The notes under the pieces were generated by a model that saw only the letters and a list, made by a program, of their open reading frames with translations, searched no databases and was not told where the DNA came from. A DNA stretch of 64,000 nt from Sinorhizobium shofinae. GTDB lineage: Bacteria > Pseudomonadota > Alphaproteobacteria > Rhizobiales > Rhizobiaceae. The stretch spans positions 1-64,000 of the forward strand of contig MBFK01000066.1 of assembly GCA_001704765.1 (NCBI GenBank), in the 5' to 3' direction. Positions 59,406 through 64,000 of the stretch are shown piece by piece (position 1 is the first letter of the stretch; each line of letters starts with the position of its first letter). The position numbers and the translations under genes were made by a program.

Positions 59406-61139
59406 TCACGCCGGCAATCCCGCCTTCAGCAGTCCCTGGCGGAAAAGGTCCAATTGCTCGGGGCGCTCCAGCAGCAGGCCTCGCCTGATGAAATCCTCCG
59501 TTGAAAAGTCGGGGGAAAGTTTCAGAAGCTGTGCCTTGGTCGCCTCGGTCGCTCGCGTGTCGCCGGCCAGTGCGTAGCAGGCAACCAGGCGAGCGGTGGT
59601 GAATGGCCCGGGATTGGGCAATTCCTTGAGCGCAGCGGCTGCTTCCTCGTAGCGGCCGAGGATGTAGAGCGCGTTGCCGAGCGCCGCGCTGTACCACGGC
59701 GGCGGAAACGGGTTCAGACGGAAACCTTCATTGATCCATTCCATCGCTTCCTCCAGCTTGCCACGGCGGGCGAGCAGGCCGCCCATCTGCACCAATGTAT
59801 TCGCGTCGTTCGGGTTTAGCTGGTAGGCACGGCGATAGTGCCGTTCGGCCTGTTCGAATTCCCGGCGGTTGACATGGACGAGCGCCAATAGGCGCTGGCA
59901 GGCGCCCTCACCTTCATCGAGACAAACCGCCTCGCGCGTCAGCGCCAGAGCCTCATCGAGGACATCGCGCGGCGCATTGGCGTAGCCGTGGAGCGCGGTT
60001 CGCGCCAAGGCGAGATGGGCCAGGGCCAGCGCGAATTGCGTGTCGCGTTCACGTGCCGCCTCGAACATGGCGCAGGCCTGCCGATTGTCATCGGGACCAT
60101 AGCCCCTGATGTGGACGAGCCCGCGGAGATAGAACTCGTAGGCCGCAAGGCTCGTCGTCGGCTTTCGCAGTGCCTGGCGAACATCGGCACATTCGATCTG
60201 CCCCACCAGGGTAGACACGATCATCCGCGTCACCTCGTCCTGGACCGCGAAAATATCGGTGAAGCCGCGGTCGTAGTGTTCGGCCCACAGGTGGGTTCCA
60301 CTGGCGGCTTCGATGAGTTGCGCCGTGATGCGCACCCGCTCGCCCGCGCGGCGAACGCTGCCCTCGACGAGATAGGTAACGCCCAACTTTCTGCCGATCT
60401 CCTTCCGGTCCTCATTTTTGCCTCGAAAGCTGAAGGAGGAACTCGCGGCGATGACGGCAAGCGAGCGAAATCGGGCAAGCCCGCCAATGATATCCTCGGT
60501 TATGCCGTCGCTGAAAAAGCTCTGGCCCGGCGCGCCGCTTAAGTTTTCGAACGGCAGGACGGCGATAGAGGTTCGCGCCGGCGCGGGAAAGGCCGACGGT
60601 CCCGCCTTTGGTGCATCCCGCCAATGCCAGACGTGAACGGGCCGGGCGATGTTCTTGAGCGATATCTCACCACCGTCGAGAAAGGCGGAACGGTCCTTTG
60701 GCCCGAGCTGCCGATGGACGATATCGGCAAGGCATATGCCGCCCGGCTCGGCCGATGCCTCCAGACGGGCGGCGACGTTCACGCCGTCGCCCAGCAAATC
60801 GTCTCCTTCTATCACCACGTCGGCAAGATTGATGCCGATCCGCAGGACGATGCGGTCGTCGACCGCCAGCCCTTGTTGGTGGCAAGTGACGTCCTGTTGA
60901 AGATTTATCGCGCAGTCCACCGCATCGACCGCAGAGTTGAAGGCAATCAGCGCGCCGTCCCCCATAAGCTTGACGACACGGCCACCACGAGCGGCAATGT
61001 TGGGAGCGAGTATTGATGACTGCATCTGCTTTATCGCGTCGAGGGTGCGGGCTTCATCAGCCTCCACGAGGCGCGAATAGCCAACGATATCCGTGGCCAT
61101 AATGACCGCAAGCCGCCGTTCGACCCGCCCGTTCACCAT
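59406..61139 (-). CDS. class III adenylate/guanylate cyclase with TPR domain
   Basis: 577 aa from the ATG at 61139 (GGAG seven bases upstream; the frame extends 26 codons further). N-terminal class III catalytic domain: RLAVIMATDIVGYSRLVEAD with the first metal Asp, GGRVVKLMGDGALIAFNS with the second, and LGDGVNVAARLEASAEPGG. A TolB-like segment at about 195-320 (SIAVLPFENLSGAPGQSFFS) and TPRs at about 350-560 follow. Makes cAMP (or cGMP) in response to an unknown input. Common multi-copy family in rhizobia. Confidence 0.88.
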   Translation of the reverse strand: MVNGRVERRLAVIMATDIVGYSRLVEADEARTLDAIKQMQSSILAPNIAARGGRVVKLMGDGALIAFNSAVDAVDCAINLQQDVTCHQQGLAVDDRIVLRIGINLADVVIEGDDLLGDGVNVAARLEASAEPGGICLADIVHRQLGPKDRSAFLDGGEISLKNIARPVHVWHWRDAPKAGPSAFPAPARTSIAVLPFENLSGAPGQSFFSDGITEDIIGGLARFRSLAVIAASSSFSFRGKNEDRKEIGRKLGVTYLVEGSVRRAGERVRITAQLIEAASGTHLWAEHYDRGFTDIFAVQDEVTRMIVSTLVGQIECADVRQALRKPTTSLAAYEFYLRGLVHIRGYGPDDNRQACAMFEAARERDTQFALALAHLALARTALHGYANAPRDVLDEALALTREAVCLDEGEGACQRLLALVHVNRREFEQAERHYRRAYQLNPNDANTLVQMGGLLARRGKLEEAMEWINEGFRLNPFPPPWYSAALGNALYILGRYEEAAAALKELPNPGPFTTARLVACYALAGDTRATEATKAQLLKLSPDFSTEDFIRRGLLLERPEQLDLFRQGLLKAGLPA

Positions 61140-61265
61140 CCTGCTCTCCACGCGCAAGGAGGTAAACTTTAGTCCTTTATCATGGAACGAGAAAGCCGCG
61201 TCGAGCGCACACGGCAAAGTGCCAATGGGCCTATTTCAGGTTCACCGGCCATAGGTGTCCACGTA

Positions 61266-62003
61266 TCAGGTGCCTCGCCGCGCAAAGAGCCACTTAAGGA
61301 TCGGCGGGATGAACTCCGGATAGTTGTGCGCCGTCGGTTCGGGTCCGCGGATCGCCACCGCCTCGTCGATCTCCGGATGCGGATCGGCGGCGACGTGCGC
61401 CGCCACCCGCGCGACGACTTCGTCTGCAGTGGCGGCCAGCCGGAAAACGCGAAAAACGGTGACGGTGCCGTCCAGGTGAATGGCGTGCCAGCCCGGTTCG
61501 GCGACGGCCTCGGAAAGCGAAATGCCTGTTTCCTCCCTGACCTCGCGGGCAATATTGCCGGCCACATCGCAACGCCCGTCAACGATGTCCTCCGGCTCCA
61601 GCGAGCCGCCGGGGCTGTAGACCCGGCCGGGATTGGCCGTGTGCGCCCCCATTCGGATGGCGATCATGGCGCCATCCGAGGAAAGCAGCATCGGCATACC
61701 GAAGAGATGACATGCGCCCGGCCCACGCGTTCGTCGCCACCACAGGAAAGTCGAATAGGGAACGATATGCGCCCACGCGGCGATTCGTCCTTCGGCGATG
61801 CGGATCGACCGCTGCAATACCATCCTGCCATCGAAGAGATGCGGGTTGGCCGCGATCTCGCGCTGCCAACTTTCCCGCGCTCGCTCCGCCTCGGCGAGGT
61901 GGAACGGATGCGGCTCGGACGAAACCTTTATGTCAATCTCCGAGACCGGGAAAACCGTGCCTTCCGCCGGCCAGGCGGGCCGATTGCTTTCAAGAAGGGT
62001 CAT
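61266..62003 (-). CDS. NUDIX hydrolase
   Basis: 245 aa. A NUDIX box at about residues 130-162 is present with extra residues in the first half: YSPGGSLEPEDIVDG, then NIAREVREETGISLSE holding the REx2EE metal site. The N-terminal half is rich in Arg/Trp (IVPYSTFLWWRRTRGPG). Substrate unknown; probably a nucleoside-diphosphate derivative. The next gene upstream ends 3 bp before its start, so the two form an operon. Confidence 0.82.
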   Translation of the reverse strand: MTLLESNRPAWPAEGTVFPVSEIDIKVSSEPHPFHLAEAERARESWQREIAANPHLFDGRMVLQRSIRIAEGRIAAWAHIVPYSTFLWWRRTRGPGACHLFGMPMLLSSDGAMIAIRMGAHTANPGRVYSPGGSLEPEDIVDGRCDVAGNIAREVREETGISLSEAVAEPGWHAIHLDGTVTVFRVFRLAATADEVVARVAAHVAADPHPEIDEAVAIRGPEPTAHNYPEFIPPILKWLFARRGT

Positions 62004-62006
62004 GGG

Positions 62007-63113
62007 TCAGATATCCAGCGTCATGACGACCGGACAATGGTCGGAGGCCTTGGGTCGGTCCCAGCCGGTGCGCGGATAACGCTCCACCTCCTGCCCCGCG
62101 GGAAAGATCGTCCGGTAGGGCTGGCCGGCGCGGACGATCTCCGGAATACGGCCGACATTGCGCCGCGCAAGGGCCGGTGACAACCAGATGTAGTCGAGCT
62201 GGCAGAGGTGCCGCTCCTGCGGACCGCGGCTGTGGAAGAGCGTCCAGCGATCAAGCACCGGCCGCCTCGACATGGGATTCTCGGCAAAGCCGTCATGGCT
62301 GAGAATATCGAGCGCGCTCATCTCTTCCTCGCGTGGTACGAATTCGTAGCCGTTGCGGCGGTCGCCGAGGATGACCACCTTCTCCTGATAATCGTTCATG
62401 TCCCCACAAATGGCGAACATCTTGTCGGCCGTATGGCCGCGGCCGAACCGGTTTTCGATGATATGGCGCACCGCCTTCGCTTCTGCGGCGCGAAGCGCCG
62501 TCGTCGCCTGTCGGCCGTCGAGGCCGTCGCGCGCCGGCCCCATCGATTTGAAATGCACCACATAGAGCGTTAGCGGCCGGCCGCCGACCCTCAAATCCAC
62601 CTCCAGGCAGTCGCGCTTGAAGATGCGATCGAGCGGGCGGTTCGTAAGTGCCAGTTCGTCGTTAAAAAGGTCGAGATCTTCATAGGTCAGCGCCGCATGG
62701 CTCTTGACCTCCCGGCATTCGATCTTCTGCCCGTCGCGCGTCTCCTCGCGCATCAGCACCGCCACGTCGATGCCGCGAGAGTCGTTGCCTTCGATCAGAT
62801 ATTTCTGCCGGTATCCGTCGCCGACCATGCGGAAGAGATAGCCATATTCGAAAGCCTGCAACGCCGCCATGTTGTCGGCCTCCTGCAGGCAGAGGATATC
62901 GGCATCGCAGTCGGCGATGGCCAGCGCCGACATCTGCCGCGTGTCGTCCGTATGCGCGATCGTGCGTGCCTCTTCCAGCCGCTGATACTCCGCCTCGCTG
63001 CGCACATCGAAAAGTCTCAGCACCCGGTCCTGCTTGAGCTGGTTGCGAAAGCCTGAAAAATCAAAGCGGCTCAGGAGGTTCTCGATATTGAAGGTAGCGA
63101 GGCGAAGCGACAT
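62007..63113 (-). CDS. endonuclease/exonuclease/phosphatase-fold protein
   Basis: 368 aa. EEP signatures in order: SLRLATFNIENLLSRFDFSG, CDADILCLQEADNMAALQAF with the metal Glu, RGIDVAVLMREET, KSMGPARDGLDGRQ, AICGDMNDYQEKV and the terminal ASDHCPVVMTLDI. No signal peptide, so it is cytosolic. Could be a nuclease or a phosphodiesterase. Co-transcribed with the NUDIX gene. Confidence 0.87.
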   Translation of the reverse strand: MSLRLATFNIENLLSRFDFSGFRNQLKQDRVLRLFDVRSEAEYQRLEEARTIAHTDDTRQMSALAIADCDADILCLQEADNMAALQAFEYGYLFRMVGDGYRQKYLIEGNDSRGIDVAVLMREETRDGQKIECREVKSHAALTYEDLDLFNDELALTNRPLDRIFKRDCLEVDLRVGGRPLTLYVVHFKSMGPARDGLDGRQATTALRAAEAKAVRHIIENRFGRGHTADKMFAICGDMNDYQEKVVILGDRRNGYEFVPREEEMSALDILSHDGFAENPMSRRPVLDRWTLFHSRGPQERHLCQLDYIWLSPALARRNVGRIPEIVRAGQPYRTIFPAGQEVERYPRTGWDRPKASDHCPVVMTLDI

Positions 63114-63230
63114 CGGGCAATCCGCAATTGGAAGTGCCGCGGAGCTTAGTGCTGGACGAGCAAAAGTGTAAAGCGCAACCTGCCCTTTAGCTCCAGATGT
63201 TGGATCGAGGGCGGCAGCCCGCTCTCCATT

Positions 63231-63674
63231 CTATCGCCTGACAGCAATCACTTGGCCGCGGCTGAAATAGGACAATTGCACCCTTCCGGATTGATTGCCG
63301 CCGATAACCCGCGCGGTCGATTTCGACAGGACAGACAGGATGCCGACATGGTAGCTCCGGCCGGTTCTGACGACAATGACGTCGCCCGGGCGTGCATAAG
63401 AGAGCTTGATCGGCGCGCCGAACCGCAACCAGGACCGCGCGAAGCCATAGCTCTGCGGAGGTTGCCGACCGGACTTTCGGGCAATCATGCCCATGAAGTG
63501 ACCGCACCAGGGCGTACGTGCGGGATTGATGCCGAGGGCGGCGCGCAGCCGTTTGTTGTGCTTGACCTCGTGCAGTCCCGCATATTGCTGGGCCTGGGCC
63601 AGCATGCCTGCCGACGCGGTGTCCGGTGATGTAAGCGCGACAAATGCCGCAGTCAGAAACGCCACAACCTTCAT
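63231..63674 (-). CDS. secreted CHAP/NlpC-like peptidase (TIGR02594-type)
   Basis: 147 aa. Signal peptide ending DTASAG. Domain: QAQQYAGLHEVKHNKRLRAA, then NPARTPWCGHFMGMIARKSG with the candidate catalytic Cys, PGDVIVVRTGRSYHVGILSV with the catalytic His. Acts on cell-wall peptides in the periplasm by family analogy. A good ribosome-binding site (AGGAGA) precedes the ATG. Confidence 0.8.
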   Translation of the reverse strand: MKVVAFLTAAFVALTSPDTASAGMLAQAQQYAGLHEVKHNKRLRAALGINPARTPWCGHFMGMIARKSGRQPPQSYGFARSWLRFGAPIKLSYARPGDVIVVRTGRSYHVGILSVLSKSTARVIGGNQSGRVQLSYFSRGQVIAVRR

Positions 63675-64000
63675 GAGTTGGGTCTCCTTTGTGCGCGGAC
63701 CGGCCTCATGCCGGCTTGCGCCCGCTCTGCGTCTCCGCCCATCGCACTAGGTTTGCCCTCCACAACGCGCAATTTTTGCACGCATAGAGCCGCCTGCGGC
63801 CGGAAGAGCTTCCCGAACGCAGATGAAATGCTCCGGAATCAAAGGGCTAGAGCGTCCTTGATCGAGGCGTGCAACAACCCTGCGGGCCTGGCTTACCCAA
63901 GTCACCGCAAGGTCGAACCTTTGCATGGCTCCGCCCGAGAGCGGTGCCGCTCTGGCAACCATGCAAACTGCAACACGCCTACGCTACAACGTACGAAAGA
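63675..64000. other. right-edge region, no gene seen
   Basis: 326 bases upstream of the CHAP-like gene. One minus-strand frame (63747-63962) lacks a ribosome-binding site and coding character. Nothing supported. Confidence 0.4.

Overview
The window reads as a high-GC alphaproteobacterium of the order Rhizobiales, most likely Ensifer/Sinorhizobium or a close relative. This rests on gene families and on a rhizobial-type intergenic palindrome near 45.9 kb; there is no rRNA or marker gene to fix the genus. It carries two main blocks, a facultative-methylotrophy locus and a tRNA-flanked genomic island, with accessory debris between them and ordinary genes at both ends.

1-6.0 kb holds a nucleotidyltransferase-like protein, a pentapeptide-repeat protein, a Tim44-domain protein, a glycosyltransferase and a Stf0-type sulfotransferase, then decayed recombinase/IS21 debris. 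6.0-37.0 kb is a one-carbon block. A minus-strand operon (about 19.8 down to 8.0 kb) encodes the dedicated serine-cycle steps: ppc, glyA, a 126-aa unknown, sga, mcl, mtkA, mtkB, hprA, gckA. It is followed by an XRE-cupin regulator and a LuxR-type regulator. Divergent from ppc is a plus-strand set of small membrane proteins around an APC-type permease (20.5-23.9 kb). Next come the N-methylglutamate genes: gmaS, mgsC, mgsB, mgsA plus purU on the minus strand, an AraC/GATase-like regulator, then mgdA-mgdB-mgdC-mgdD-folD on the plus strand. Together they can take methylamine through gamma-glutamylmethylamide and N-methylglutamate to glutamate plus a C1 unit on tetrahydrofolate. That unit is either oxidised (FolD, PurU to formate) or assimilated through GlyA and the serine cycle to acetyl-CoA. 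mtdA, fch, ftfL, mdh, eno and formate dehydrogenase are not in the window.

37.2-41.4 kb is an accessory mosaic: an aberrant initiator-like tRNA-Met gene and a broken copy of it, an HTH protein, tiny ORFs with hairpins, a stand-alone acyl carrier protein, and frameshifted remnants including a GcrA-like gene. 41.4-55.66 kb is a putative 14.2-kb genomic island. A 50-bp copy of the 3' half of tRNA-Lys(CTT) lies at the left end and the intact tRNA-Lys gene at the right end. Paired GTTAGCY heptamers spaced 11 bp sit just inside both ends, but no recombinase gene remains. Cargo: a TAT-exported metallo-hydrolase coupled to a COG0523 GTPase, two copies of a small exported protein plus DUF2092 module, an outer-membrane barrel, a membrane-anchored TPR regulator, and a PpiC-HupE/UreJ-unknown-DUF3604 operon. 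The cargo's function is not established.

55.7-64 kb is core-like: a PhzF-family protein, a hexapeptide-repeat (gamma-carbonic-anhydrase-like) gene with two compensating frameshifts, a MarR regulator and divergent MFS transporter sharing a 27-bp palindrome, a class III cyclase with TPRs, a NUDIX hydrolase, an endonuclease/exonuclease/phosphatase-fold protein and a secreted CHAP/NlpC-like protein.
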